Positions 17,142 through 26,340 of a DNA stretch of 64,000 bases are shown here, piece after piece. The DNA lies in the NCBI RefSeq assembly GCF_052118925.1, contig NZ_JBQKGG010000002.1, forward strand, positions 241,173-305,172. Direction: 5' to 3'. The notes beneath the pieces are model-generated. The model made no database searches. It was not told the DNA's origin and saw only the letters and a list, made by a program, of their open reading frames with translations. The position numbers were made by a program, and so were the translations under genes. Positions within the stretch are counted from its first letter, which is position 1; every line of letters starts with the position of its first letter. The DNA comes from Lientehia sp934351765. Lineage in GTDB: Bacteria; Bacillota; Clostridia; Lachnospirales; Lachnospiraceae.

Positions 17142-18092
17142 ATGGACAAAATCAAGGACAGCTTCGACAGTCTTCCCATTGCAGTCTGTTTCTTCGACCG
17201 TAATAACATGATAAGGCTCATTAACCACCGGATGCTTGCCATAATGGGGCTTTTGCGGTGCGATGGCATCCAGACGCTTACAGAAATGCGGTCCGCCCTG
17301 CAATCGCCTCCCGCAGATGTGCACTGTTTGAACCCACAGCTCCAGATCTACCGGTTTTCGGATGGCAGGGCGCTGCGGTTTGCCGAGGAGCAGATCCGGA
17401 TAAAGGCCGGCGGCCGATATACGCAGATTACCGCTGCAGATGTTACGGAGCTGATGCAGACGCAGCACCAGTTAGAAATAGAAAATGCAAAGCTTACAAA
17501 TGCCAACTCCCACCTTCGTAATCTTTTCGAGCAGATGCCGGAGATTATCCGGGAAGAAGAGACGCTGGCAATGAAGCTGCGCGTACATGACGACATCGGG
17601 CACAGTATACTGGCCACACGGCGGGTTCTGCTCCGACAGACAGACCTAAAGGAAATTCGAGCCAACGCAGCGCTCTGGGAACAGGCAATTTCGGTGCTTT
17701 ACCGTTCCAACCAGATGACGGTGCGGTTCGAGCCTCTGGACGAGGTCAAAAAACGAACGGAAGAAATGGGCGTCAGAGTTCTGTTTGCCGGTGATGAACC
17801 GCAGACGCAGAGCCTGCGCACACTGAGTGCACTGGCGATCCACGAATGTGCAACAAACTGTATCCGGCACGCAGGAGGCACCGAATTGTATGTGTGCTTC
17901 CGGCAGGAACCGGGGCATATGGAAATATCCTTGACCAACAACGGTGCTGCACCGGCGAAAACCGTCACAGAGGGCGGCGGTCTTTCCATGCTGCGCCAAC
18001 GCGTGGAGGAGGTGGACGGCAAAATGGAAATTCAGAGTATTCCTTACTTTAAGCTCACGCTGGAATTACCGGAAGGAGGGAACGATACATGA
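17142..18092 (+). CDS. Soluble sensor histidine kinase
   Basis: A 316-residue cytoplasmic kinase. Residues 1-~110 form a PAS domain (DSLPIAVCFFDRNNMIRLINHR). A coiled coil (~110-140) leads to the H-box KLRVHDDIGHSIL, with H149 the likely phosphorylated residue, as in NarX/LiaS-type kinases. The ATPase domain has an N-box (ALAIHECATNCIRHAGG) and a G-box (TEGGGLSMLRQRVEE). There is no membrane segment, so it probably takes its signal from the 7TM protein just upstream. It overlaps the regulator gene by four bases (ATGA). Confidence 0.85.
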   Translation: MDKIKDSFDSLPIAVCFFDRNNMIRLINHRMLAIMGLLRCDGIQTLTEMRSALQSPPADVHCLNPQLQIYRFSDGRALRFAEEQIRIKAGGRYTQITAADVTELMQTQHQLEIENAKLTNANSHLRNLFEQMPEIIREEETLAMKLRVHDDIGHSILATRRVLLRQTDLKEIRANAALWEQAISVLYRSNQMTVRFEPLDEVKKRTEEMGVRVLFAGDEPQTQSLRTLSALAIHECATNCIRHAGGTELYVCFRQEPGHMEISLTNNGAAPAKTVTEGGGLSMLRQRVEEVDGKMEIQSIPYFKLTLELPEGGNDT

Positions 18093-18715
18093 GAGTGATG
18101 ATTGTTGAAGACCAGACCATGATCCGGAGTCTTCTGGAGAACTATTTCCGTGCCGAGGACGGATACCGGATCGTAGCGTCCATTCCCGGTGCAAAGCAGG
18201 CCGTTGAGGTATGCCGGACAAGTTCTGTTGATCTGATTTTGATGGATGTACAGACGGCAAACCGGGAAAACGGTCTGACCGCTGTTCGTCAGATCAAAGC
18301 CATATGTCCGAAAAGCAGGATCATTGTTGTAACCTCACTGATCGATGGTGCGGTTCTGGATAAGGCAAAAGCAGCCGGTGCTGACAGCCTCTGGTATAAG
18401 GATTCTGACAAGACCCGGCTCATGGAGGTTGTCCGACAGACAATGGCAGGGGAACACATCTTTCCGGACTCGCCTCCGACCGTCGAGATCGGTATGGCAA
18501 AAAGCACCGAATTTACAAAGACAGAACTGAAGGTGCTGCGTCATCTGTTACGTGGGCTTTCTTATACGCGCATTGCGGCAGAGATGGGCTGCGAAATGTC
18601 GACAGTCAAATTCCATGTGGCAAATATGCTGCAGAAAACCGGACTGGAAAACAAACTTCAGCTTGCACTGGCGGTCAGCAACGTCAAACTGATCTCCGAT
18701 CTGGCTGACGAATAA
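18089..18715 (+). CDS. LuxR/NarL-type response regulator
   Basis: A 208-residue regulator. The receiver domain has the acidic pair (VEDQ, E7/D8), D53 in LILMDV, T82 and K104 (WYKDSDK). A LuxR-type helix-turn-helix follows (FTKTELKVLRHLLRGLSYTRIA, STVKFHVANMLQKTGL). It is cotranscribed with the kinase. The likely target is the divergent envelope operon (15255 down to 8173), judged by position only. Its stop is five bases from the stop of pabB on the other strand. Confidence 0.9.
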   Translation: MRVMIVEDQTMIRSLLENYFRAEDGYRIVASIPGAKQAVEVCRTSSVDLILMDVQTANRENGLTAVRQIKAICPKSRIIVVTSLIDGAVLDKAKAAGADSLWYKDSDKTRLMEVVRQTMAGEHIFPDSPPTVEIGMAKSTEFTKTELKVLRHLLRGLSYTRIAAEMGCEMSTVKFHVANMLQKTGLENKLQLALAVSNVKLISDLADE

Positions 18716-18720
18716 CGGCT

Positions 18721-20145
18721 TTACTGCACTTTGAGCGCTTCCAGCAGTGCCACTGCTTTCTGCCAGGTTTCTTCAAACTCAAACTCCGGCTCGGATTCGC
18801 AGGTGATACCCCCTCCGACACCAAGATGATACGCTCCGTCTTTGTGGACCAGAGTACGGATCACAATATTCAGATCACAGCAGCCATCCAGGGTGATATA
18901 GCCCATGGAACCGGTGTAAAGTCCTCTCTTTCCCCGTTCCAGCTCGTCAATGATCTCCATGGCACGGATTTTGGGCGCCCCGGTGATAGAGCCGCCCGGG
19001 AAGGCTGCCTCCACCAGATCCATAACCGTTCTCCCCTGCTCCAGCTTTCCTGTCACAGTAGAAACCAGATGGAATACGGTCGCATAAGCCTCCACCTCAA
19101 ACAGTTCCGGCACCTGAACCGAATACGGTTCGCAGACACGGCTCAGATCGTTGCGTTCCAGATCCACGATCATCAGAAGTTCGCTGCGGTCTTTTTCGGA
19201 ATTCTCCAACTCCTTCCGCAGTGCTGCGTCCTCCTCCGGGTCATGGCCTCTCCGCCTGGTTCCTTTTATCGGACGTGTCTCAATCTCTCCCTGTTCCATT
19301 TTTAAAAACCGCTCCGGTGATGCCGACACGATTTGAAAATCTCCATACTGGAAATAGCCGCCAAACGGCGAGGGATTGATTCTGCGCAGCGTTTCAAAAA
19401 CCTCATACGGATCTTTTTTACTTTCCATCACAAGCTGTCTGGTGAGATTTGCAATATAAATATCTCCCTCCACAATATAATCGCACATTTTTTTTACCGT
19501 TTCCAGATACTCTGCTTCTGTGGAATCTTCCCGGACAACTACGTTTGATCTCTCTACCTCCGTTTTCTCCGAGACCCTCCCTCTCTCACGGTAGTGCTTC
19601 CGGATTTGTTCCTCCAGCTCTCGGATTCCTGTCTCCGCCGGCTCTGTTTTTCCTCCGGCGATCAGATAAATGACCCGTTCTTTATGATCCTCTACAAGAT
19701 ACTGGTCATAAAAATTCCAGACCGCCTCCGGAATCAGATCTGTCTCCTGCTCCTCAAACCGACTGTCCACCCCGGCTCTTCTCCGGCCATAATCATAAGT
19801 AAAATAGCCGATGGCACCGGAAATCATCGGGAGATGGGTCGGATTTTCTTCCTGATGCTCCTCCAGATAAGTCTTCAGGACGGTTTCAAAGGCCTGATCA
19901 GACCGCTCGCCATTGATAAAAAGCTGCCCGGCTTCCTTTCGAAGCGTCAAATACGGCCTTCTTCCGATAATGGAATACCTTCCCAGTTTATTTTCCAGTG
20001 ATGAGTCCAGAAAAACAGCCTGATCCTCCTCCCGAAACAGAACAAAAATCTCAGCCAGCGGCATATATATATCCATCCGTCTGATTCTCGTTGTTTCAGC
20101 CCTCAGCCATTCTCCGTCTCTTAATTCTGTTTTTTTACGCTCCAT
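18721..20145 (-). CDS. pabB: Aminodeoxychorismate synthase component I
   Basis: A 474-residue chorismate-binding enzyme that, with PabA, adds an amino group to chorismate for p-aminobenzoate and folate synthesis. The ADC-synthase form rather than anthranilate synthase is shown by RPIKGTRRRG, whose lysine is the ADC-synthase nucleophile; TrpE has Ala there. PGGSITGAPKIRAMEI is also present. The start at 20145 follows AAAGGGGG. The coding sequence overlaps the end of pabA by 11 bases, so translation is probably coupled. pabC, usually next in order, is missing at this place. Confidence 0.9.
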   Translation of the reverse strand: MERKKTELRDGEWLRAETTRIRRMDIYMPLAEIFVLFREEDQAVFLDSSLENKLGRYSIIGRRPYLTLRKEAGQLFINGERSDQAFETVLKTYLEEHQEENPTHLPMISGAIGYFTYDYGRRRAGVDSRFEEQETDLIPEAVWNFYDQYLVEDHKERVIYLIAGGKTEPAETGIRELEEQIRKHYRERGRVSEKTEVERSNVVVREDSTEAEYLETVKKMCDYIVEGDIYIANLTRQLVMESKKDPYEVFETLRRINPSPFGGYFQYGDFQIVSASPERFLKMEQGEIETRPIKGTRRRGHDPEEDAALRKELENSEKDRSELLMIVDLERNDLSRVCEPYSVQVPELFEVEAYATVFHLVSTVTGKLEQGRTVMDLVEAAFPGGSITGAPKIRAMEIIDELERGKRGLYTGSMGYITLDGCCDLNIVIRTLVHKDGAYHLGVGGGITCESEPEFEFEETWQKAVALLEALKVQ

Positions 20146-20755
20146 GGTATCCCCCTTTCCCTGTCTGCGCAGACGGTCCATTCCAGCAGTCACAGATTTC
20201 TGTAAAATTTCTTAACAGTTCATGACCATACTGCGTCAGCACTGCCTCCGGATGAAACTGGACTCCATAAACCGGCCACGTTTTATGCGACATTCCCATG
20301 ATCACGCCATCCTCACTTCTGGCATCAACCTGCAATTCCTCCGGAAATGCTTCTTCCCTCACTACAAGTGAATGATATCGCGTTACCTCATACGTATCCG
20401 GCAGACCGGAAAAAACGCCTCCGCCGTTATGGGTAATTTCTGTCACCTTTCCATGCATAGGGCGGACCCCTTTTTCTACTCTGGCACCAAATACATGACC
20501 AATGATCTGGTGTCCCAGGCAGACACCGAGAATTGGAATTTTTCCAGCCATCTGTCTGATCACCTCGGCAGAGATCCCCCCGTCCTCCGGTCGGCCTGGA
20601 CCAGGGGATATTAGGATTCCCTGTGGATTCATGACATGGATCTCAGAAAGCGTGATCCTGTCATTCCGGACCACCATCACCTCATTGCCCAGCTCCCGCA
20701 GATAGGCATAAAGGTTATACACAAACGAATCATAATTATCAATCATTAAATACAT
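20135..20755 (-). CDS. pabA: Aminodeoxychorismate synthase component II (glutamine amidotransferase)
   Basis: A 206-residue class I glutaminase supplying ammonia to PabB. The triad is visible: Cys79 in GVCLGHQIIGHVFG, and the His-Glu pair in YGVQFHPEAVLT. The start is MYLMIDNYDSFVYNL. Some bacteria use the same subunit for anthranilate synthase, but no trpE is present here. AGGAGA lies before the ATG. Confidence 0.9.
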   Translation of the reverse strand: MYLMIDNYDSFVYNLYAYLRELGNEVMVVRNDRITLSEIHVMNPQGILISPGPGRPEDGGISAEVIRQMAGKIPILGVCLGHQIIGHVFGARVEKGVRPMHGKVTEITHNGGGVFSGLPDTYEVTRYHSLVVREEAFPEELQVDARSEDGVIMGMSHKTWPVYGVQFHPEAVLTQYGHELLRNFTEICDCWNGPSAQTGKGGYHGA

Positions 20756-20921
20756 AAGGGTCTCCTGTTCTTACATGTATCTCGTAATAAGCCATGCACG
20801 CTCCAGACCTTCGGTCTGTCGCTCGCGGGCTGGCGCCCTATCGTAAACAAAATTTTTCACCAATTGCGTACAAGTACGCATGGTTCAAATTTTGCTTACG
20901 GCATGGCTTGTAACCATCGCG

Positions 20922-20983
20922 AAAAAAGACTGCCGAAATCCAACCGGGCATGGCAATTCATACCCGATCGGTTTCCGGCAGTC
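20922..20983 (-). terminator. Intrinsic terminator of the amino acid ABC operon
   Basis: GACTGCCG (20928-20935) pairs with CGGCAGTC (20976-20983). Read on the minus strand the stem is followed by TTTTTT (20922-20927). The rest of the 277-bp gap (20756-21032) holds an imperfect palindrome, AAGCCATGC near 20790 with GCATGGCTT near 20901, and no gene. Confidence 0.8.
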
Positions 20984-21032
20984 TTCTCTCTCCGTCAGAC
21001 TCTCGTCCGCTTTATGGAAAAAGGCACACCTT

Positions 21033-21758
21033 TTATAATACTTTTGATAAAAATTCTCTTAATCTCGGATCATTGGGATGATCGAAGAAAGCCTTCGGTT
21101 CATTCTGCTCCAATATTTTTCCTTCGTCCATAAACAGGACTCTGGAAGCAACCTCTCTGGCAAAGCCCATCTCATGGGTCACGACCACCATGGTCATACC
21201 TTCATCGGCAAGCTGCTTCATGAACTCAAGAACCTCCCGTACCATCTCGGGATCCAGCGCAGATGTGGGCTCATCGAAGAGCATCACATCCGGATTCATG
21301 GCAAGGGAACGGACGATCGCGATTCTCTGCTTCTGTCCGCCGGAAAGCTGTGCCGGATACTGATCTGCCTTTTCCGGAAGACCAACCCTCTCCAGCAGCT
21401 CCATCGCCTTTTTATCTGCCTCTGCCTGGGTCATCAGTCCAAGCTTTACCGGCGCCATGGTAATATTTTTCTTGATGGTCAGGTGAGGAAACAGGTTAAA
21501 ATGCTGGAATACCATTCCCATCTTCCGGCGGATCTGATTTAATTCCTTGCCGGATGCATGGGTAATATCCTGTCCTTCCACCGTAATTGTGCCCTCGGTC
21601 GGCGTTTCCAGCAGGTTCATACAGCGTAAAAACGTGGATTTTCCGGATCCGGAGGGACCGATAATTACAACCTTTTCCCCTTTTTCAATATGTTCGTCGA
21701 TTCCGCAGAGCACAACCTTGTCTCCGAACGACTTGTGAAGACCCTTAACGTCTATCAC
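21033..21758 (-). CDS. Polar amino acid ABC transporter, ATP-binding subunit
   Basis: A 241-residue ABC ATPase of the GlnQ/ArtP family. Walker A GPSGSGKST (34-42), signature LSGGQKQR (~138), Walker B VMLFDEPTSALDP, and the H-loop VTHEMGFA are all present. It powers uptake by the permease and binding protein encoded upstream. It starts with GTG (GTGATAGACG), overlapping the permease gene by 14 bases. The substrate is likely a polar amino acid such as glutamine, cystine or arginine; the exact one is not readable. Confidence 0.92.
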   Translation of the reverse strand: MIDVKGLHKSFGDKVVLCGIDEHIEKGEKVVIIGPSGSGKSTFLRCMNLLETPTEGTITVEGQDITHASGKELNQIRRKMGMVFQHFNLFPHLTIKKNITMAPVKLGLMTQAEADKKAMELLERVGLPEKADQYPAQLSGGQKQRIAIVRSLAMNPDVMLFDEPTSALDPEMVREVLEFMKQLADEGMTMVVVTHEMGFAREVASRVLFMDEGKILEQNEPKAFFDHPNDPRLREFLSKVL

Positions 21759-22446
21759 TCTTCCTCAGCCTCCTTTCAAACATACCAAGAAGCTTCGTCA
21801 AAATAATGACGACGATCAGGTACATCACTGCCGTGATCAGGAGCGGCATTAAATAGTTATAGGTACTGTTCCCGATATTCTGTGCTGCCTTGGTCACATC
21901 AAGAACCGTAATATTTCCGATAACAGCAGTCTCCTTGATCAGAACGATAAACTCATTGCCCAGAGCGGGAAGAATATTCTTGATCGCCTGAGGCATGATG
22001 ATGGATTTCATGGTCTGCATTTCTGAAAGACCGAGAGAACGGCCTGCCTCTGCCTGTCCGGCATCAACCGCTTCGATTCCGGCACGGATGATCTCCGCCA
22101 CATAGGCACTGGAATTCAGACCGAAGCAGATCACACCGGAAAGGATCGCCGGTGAATTTCTACCCGTAAAGATCATGAAATAGATGATCAGCATCTGCAC
22201 ATAAACGGGGGTTCCGCGGATCACAGTAATATAGACATTGGCGATCCAGCCCGGCAATCGGAATTTTTTATGACGCACCGCCATGTATTTCACAATGGCT
22301 AACAAAGCGCCCACCGCAACACCCAGAAGCACCGCAAAGAACGATACCTCCAGGGTTACGCCAAATCCTTTCAAATAGGATAGATATCTGCCTTTTTCCA
22401 GAAATACCTTGGAAAAATCAGCCCAAACATTGGCAAGCCAGTTCAT
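21745..22446 (-). CDS. Polar amino acid ABC transporter, permease
   Basis: A 233-residue inner-membrane protein of the HisM/GlnP type with about five helices. The permease loop contacting the ATPase is seen in EAGRSLGLSEMQTMKSIIMPQ. A single permease gene suggests a homodimer. It lies 18 bp downstream of the binding-protein gene. Confidence 0.92.
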   Translation of the reverse strand: MNWLANVWADFSKVFLEKGRYLSYLKGFGVTLEVSFFAVLLGVAVGALLAIVKYMAVRHKKFRLPGWIANVYITVIRGTPVYVQMLIIYFMIFTGRNSPAILSGVICFGLNSSAYVAEIIRAGIEAVDAGQAEAGRSLGLSEMQTMKSIIMPQAIKNILPALGNEFIVLIKETAVIGNITVLDVTKAAQNIGNSTYNYLMPLLITAVMYLIVVIILTKLLGMFERRLRKSDRR

Positions 22447-22464
22447 AGGATTTCCTCACTTCAT

Positions 22465-23310
22465 TTATTTCGTAGTATGGTTGATGATAAACTCATCTAC
22501 TTTTCCGTCGTCAACCAGCTTCTGAAGCACTTCGTTGATCTGGTCTAACATTTCTTTGTTGCCCTTCTGTACTGCAATGGCATACTTATCGGTGAATACT
22601 TCGCCGTCCAGGATCTCCAGGTCATCGTTCTCAGCTACCATCTGCTCAGCAGGAAGAGAGTCCATGATGATGCAGTCGATCTTGTCATTCTTTAAATCCA
22701 TGGCTGCTTCCATGAACTTGCTGTACTGCTTGAGATCCTTTGTTCCAAGATCATCCTGGCAGTAGGAATCTGCTACGGTTCCGCCCTGTACGCCGACAAC
22801 TGTATCTGCATTCAGTGCGTCAACAGAAGCAACACGGCCTGCATCCTTCTTTACGACAACAACCTGCTTGGAGGTGGTGTACTCGATGGAGAAGTCCATC
22901 TGCTCTTCTCTTTCGGGAGTTACGGAGATTCCGGCTGCTGCGAAATCAACCTTGCCCTGCTGTACAGCCAGCAGTGCGCTGTCGAAGTTCATGTTCTGGA
23001 TTACCAGCTCTTTGCCCATGGCCTTTGCGATCTCGTTTGCAATGTCCACATCAACGCCGATTACAGTAGATCCGTCCTCGGTGTACTCATAAGGAGCAAA
23101 ACCGGCCTCGGTTGCCATGATCAGCTTTCCGTCGTCCTCTCTTGCTTCTGCCGCGGAGGTCTCCTCTGCCTTATCGGTCTCTTCTGCCTTTGTCTCACCG
23201 GCCTTGGTGGTCTCTGCGGCCTTGGTGGTTTCCGTTGTCTTTGTGCTTCCGCAGGCTGCCATGGAAAGAACCATCACGCCGGCAAGAAGTGCTGCTGCTA
23301 ATTTTTTCAT
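22465..23310 (-). CDS. Amino acid ABC transporter substrate-binding lipoprotein
   Basis: A 281-residue lipoprotein with lipobox VLSMAACGS (C20). A Thr/Lys/Glu-rich linker (~24-60) is followed by a family 3 solute-binding domain: KLIMATEAGFAPYEY, VGVDVDIANEIAKAMGK, AAAGISVTPEREEQMDFS. It is first in the transporter operon, behind a structured leader at 23341-23470. Confidence 0.92.
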   Translation of the reverse strand: MKKLAAALLAGVMVLSMAACGSTKTTETTKAAETTKAGETKAEETDKAEETSAAEAREDDGKLIMATEAGFAPYEYTEDGSTVIGVDVDIANEIAKAMGKELVIQNMNFDSALLAVQQGKVDFAAAGISVTPEREEQMDFSIEYTTSKQVVVVKKDAGRVASVDALNADTVVGVQGGTVADSYCQDDLGTKDLKQYSKFMEAAMDLKNDKIDCIIMDSLPAEQMVAENDDLEILDGEVFTDKYAIAVQKGNKEMLDQINEVLQKLVDDGKVDEFIINHTTK

Positions 23311-23340
23311 AACGTTTCTCCTCTCATTTCATCTATCAGA

Positions 23341-23470
23341 AAGGCGGGTAATTCCGCCATTTCTTACATACCAGGTACTTCCAGGATACCTGCGGATTGC
23401 GGGCCCCAGGGCCTCACATCCACTCATGAACAGGCTCATGTGGATTCAGACCTTTTGACCCTGGTATCCT
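23341..23470 (-). promoter_or_regulatory. Structured leader between glyS and the amino acid transporter
   Basis: On the minus strand the RNA begins AGGATACCAGG (overlapping the glyS stop). ATACCAGG can pair with two later segments: AGGATACC with GGTATCCT (23383-23390), or ATACCAGG with CCTGGTAT (about 23369-23376). Inside lie TCCACATGA/TCATGAGTGGA and CAGGG/CCCTG stems. A GGCGG-loop-CCGCC hairpin followed by TTT (23343-23357) sits shortly before the ribosome site. Two exclusive pairings plus a hairpin suggest an attenuator or riboswitch. I match it to no known class, and no T-box sequence is present. Confidence 0.4.
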
Positions 23471-24857
23471 AAAACGTGAACTTATCAGCAAAGTAAGCAT
23501 CCAGCTCTGCGATCGGCACACGAACCTGCTCCATGGTATCACGGTCACGAACGGTTACCGCACCATCGGTCTCGGAATCAAAATCATACGTTACACAGAA
23601 CGGTGTACCGATCTCGTCCTGTCTGCGGTAACGCTTTCCGATATTTCCTCTGTCATCAAATTCACAATTGTATTTCTTTACAAGCTGCTCATATACCTTG
23701 AGCGCACCATCGTTAAGCTTCTTGGAGAGCGGAAGGATTCCGATCTTCACCGGTGCAATCGCCGGATGGAAATGAAGCACGGTACGGACATCGCCGCCCT
23801 CCAGTGTTTCCTCATCGTAAGCGCTGCATAAGAATGCCAGAGTCACACGGTCTGCACCGAGTGACGGCTCGATCACATACGGAATATATTTTTCCTTCTT
23901 CTCATCATCAAAGTAGCTCATATCCTCGCCGGAGGTATTCTGATGCTGGGTCAGATCATAATCGGTACGGTCTGCAATGCCCCACAGCTCACCCCAGCCG
24001 AAGGGGAATAAGAATTCCAGGTCTGTGGTTGCCTTAGAATAGAAGCAAAGCTCTTCCGGAGAATGATCTCTTGCCCGCATCTCATCTTCCCGGATGCCCA
24101 GATCTCTTAACCAGTTGATGCAGTAGGTCTTCCAATAGGAGAACCACTCCAGATCCGTTCCGGGCGCACAGAAGAACTCCAGCTCCATCTGCTCAAACTC
24201 TCTGGTACGGAAGGTAAAGTTTCCGGGTGTGATCTCATTTCGGAAGGATTTTCCAATCTGACCGATACCAAAAGGAATCTTCTTTCTGGAGGTACGCTGT
24301 ACATTCTTGAAGTTTACAAAAATACCCTGTGCCGTCTCCGGTCTTAAATAAACGGTATTCTTCGCATCCTCGGTTACACCCTGAAAGGTCTTGAACATCA
24401 GGTTGAACTGACGGATATCGGTAAAATCATGCTTGCCGCAGCTCGGGCAGGGGATCTGATGCTCATCGATATAAGCCTTCATCTGCTCCTGGCTCCAGCC
24501 GTCTACGCTGCCTTCCAGCTCAATGCCGTTTTCCTCTGCATAATCCTCGATCAGCTTATCGGCACGGAACCGCTCCTTGCAGCTCTTGCAGTCCATTAAC
24601 GGATCGCTGAAGCCGCCGAGATGGCCGGAAGCCACCCAGGTCTGGCTGTTCATCAGGATCGCGCAGTCTACACCTACATTATAAGGATTCTCCTGGACAA
24701 ACTTCTGCCACCATGCACGCTTCACGTTGTTTTTCAGCTCTACGCCCAGATTTCCGTAATCCCAGGTGTTGGCAAGGCCGCCGTAAATCTCAGATCCGGG
24801 ATATACAAATCCACGTGATTTGGCAAGTGCTACAATCTTATCCATTGTCTTTTCCAT
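23469..24857 (-). CDS. glyS: Glycyl-tRNA synthetase (dimeric, eukaryote-like type)
   Basis: A 462-residue class II synthetase charging tRNA-Gly, of the alpha2 form used by many Firmicutes. Motifs are FVYPGSEIYGGLANTWDYG at the N-terminus, RPETAQGIFVNFKN, FGIGQIGKSFRNEITPGNF, and VIEPSLGADRVTLAFL. The anticodon-binding domain is at the C-terminus. The start at 24857 follows GAGAGGAAG; the longer frame upstream is not needed. Its stop codon is the first base pair of the structured leader that follows. Confidence 0.95.
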   Translation of the reverse strand: MEKTMDKIVALAKSRGFVYPGSEIYGGLANTWDYGNLGVELKNNVKRAWWQKFVQENPYNVGVDCAILMNSQTWVASGHLGGFSDPLMDCKSCKERFRADKLIEDYAEENGIELEGSVDGWSQEQMKAYIDEHQIPCPSCGKHDFTDIRQFNLMFKTFQGVTEDAKNTVYLRPETAQGIFVNFKNVQRTSRKKIPFGIGQIGKSFRNEITPGNFTFRTREFEQMELEFFCAPGTDLEWFSYWKTYCINWLRDLGIREDEMRARDHSPEELCFYSKATTDLEFLFPFGWGELWGIADRTDYDLTQHQNTSGEDMSYFDDEKKEKYIPYVIEPSLGADRVTLAFLCSAYDEETLEGGDVRTVLHFHPAIAPVKIGILPLSKKLNDGALKVYEQLVKKYNCEFDDRGNIGKRYRRQDEIGTPFCVTYDFDSETDGAVTVRDRDTMEQVRVPIAELDAYFADKFTF

Positions 24858-24942
24858 GTCTGCTTCCTCTCTTTTATAGAAAATCAGTAACGCTTTAGAG
24901 CCCTGCTCATTCCTGCCGGGCTCCGGTCTGTTACAAACACCC

Positions 24943-25572
24943 TTATTTAAATACAATATAGCTTACATCGGCTTCCGGTGTTGTCACCGTATTCTTGGAG
25001 TCAATGGTCACACCTGCACTCACAAAGGCTACCTTTCCTTCGATCTGCATGGTCACCGGTCCCTCGATCCGTACCACATGATACTTGCTGTTCTTTGTGA
25101 CACTGTCCAGTGTCACGTTCTCATTCTTGGCATTCTTGAAATTTCCGCTTAAACTCATCTCGGCAACCGTTGCTTTTTCCAGGGCCGAGATACCGTCCTC
25201 CATGCCGCCGGTTCCGGTAAATTCCAGATAATCCGCACAGGTTGCATAGCTTAAATACAGAGATGCTGTATTGTCCTTAACCGTCAGGGAATCCACTGCC
25301 ACCGGAAGGCTGGTATTTTTATCGGCATACGCCTCGGAAGCTGCACCTTTTTCAGAGTTATAGCTCTTCACCGCATTCTCCACATAGGCCTTCAGCTCAT
25401 CCTCGCTGTAATTGCTTCCTGAGAAATCTTCAATATCAGCACTGATAACCGTTCCGTCTTTCTTCACATAGATACTGCTCCCGGTCGGCTCAAACTTCGC
25501 CGATCCGCATCCGGAAAGAACGGTCATGATCACTGTCAGCGCTGCAAGAAGTAACGTCCATGATTTCTTCAT
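24943..25572 (-). CDS. Putative lipoprotein, unknown function
   Basis: A 209-residue lipoprotein with lipobox TVLSGCGS. The mature part starts FEPTGSSIYVKKDGTVISADIEDF and continues in mixed helices and strands (SEDELKAYVENAVKSYN, YHVVRIEGPVTMQIEGKVAFVS). Similar proteins are common near glyS/recO in Lachnospiraceae, but no function is known to me. GAGGAGG precedes the chosen ATG. Confidence 0.7.
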   Translation of the reverse strand: MKKSWTLLLAALTVIMTVLSGCGSAKFEPTGSSIYVKKDGTVISADIEDFSGSNYSEDELKAYVENAVKSYNSEKGAASEAYADKNTSLPVAVDSLTVKDNTASLYLSYATCADYLEFTGTGGMEDGISALEKATVAEMSLSGNFKNAKNENVTLDSVTKNSKYHVVRIEGPVTMQIEGKVAFVSAGVTIDSKNTVTTPEADVSYIVFK

Positions 25573-25643
25573 TCTTTTCCTCCTCATAACAGACTTCCCT
25601 CATTGTACCTTGTTTCCCTGAGATTTTCAATATGTTTCTGCCC

Positions 25644-26312
25644 TTAAAAAGAAGAAATCCCGTTTAAGATTTCTTCTGATTTAAAGGTTTTTGTCAGATA
25701 CCGCTTTTTATTCTCCGCCTGAGCCGCCAGAAGCTCCTTCAATACCGACTCGGAAACTGCAAACGTAAACAGCTTTTCCACCGGCGTTTCGATCACGAAC
25801 CCCACCGTATACCGGGCCGTATCGCCAAGACGCTTAAAGCAGGAAAAATCCAGGTCTCCGTTCATCGCCATCATGCGAAGCTCATAAACAAACCGCACCA
25901 GACGGTTATCCAGGCTCTTTTTCGGCAGGGCGCGGAGCGCCTGATAGAGAAGCTTTAAGGTGGAACACTCATCTGCATTCTCTCTGGAATAATAGTCGGC
26001 AAACTCCAGGAAATAATACCCCAGGTACACACAGTCCAGATCCGAGGTGACCTCCTCAAAATAATTGGTGATGGACAGATGCTTGACGGTGTAGGAGCTC
26101 CGCCCTTCATATAAGGTAAAGGTTCCGAAGCAGAACGGGCGTATCCCGGAGATCAGAGGACTGTTCTGCCGTCTGGCTCCCTTGGCAAACGCATGGAGCT
26201 TTCCATGCTCGCGGGTCAGGAGCACAACCCGCTTGTCATAATCACCCACCGGAGTCGCCGAAAGGACGATTCCCATGACATTGATCAGATTGTCATCGGA
26301 CGGATAAGACAT
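25644..26312 (-). CDS. recO: DNA repair protein RecO
   Basis: A 222-residue protein with an N-terminal OB fold (GIVLSATPVGDYDKRVVLLT, KLHAFAKGARRQNSPL) and a helical C-terminal part. RecO loads RecA at gaps together with RecR. It is slightly shorter than the usual 240-250 residues and shows no zinc-binding Cys set. The start at 26312 follows AGGAAGGAGG. The longer frame would include a translated repeat and is rejected. It lies downstream of era, a usual order. Confidence 0.88.
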   Translation of the reverse strand: MSYPSDDNLINVMGIVLSATPVGDYDKRVVLLTREHGKLHAFAKGARRQNSPLISGIRPFCFGTFTLYEGRSSYTVKHLSITNYFEEVTSDLDCVYLGYYFLEFADYYSRENADECSTLKLLYQALRALPKKSLDNRLVRFVYELRMMAMNGDLDFSCFKRLGDTARYTVGFVIETPVEKLFTFAVSESVLKELLAAQAENKKRYLTKTFKSEEILNGISSF

Positions 26313-26340
26313 GAGAACCTCCTTCCTTAGTACTGGGTAC

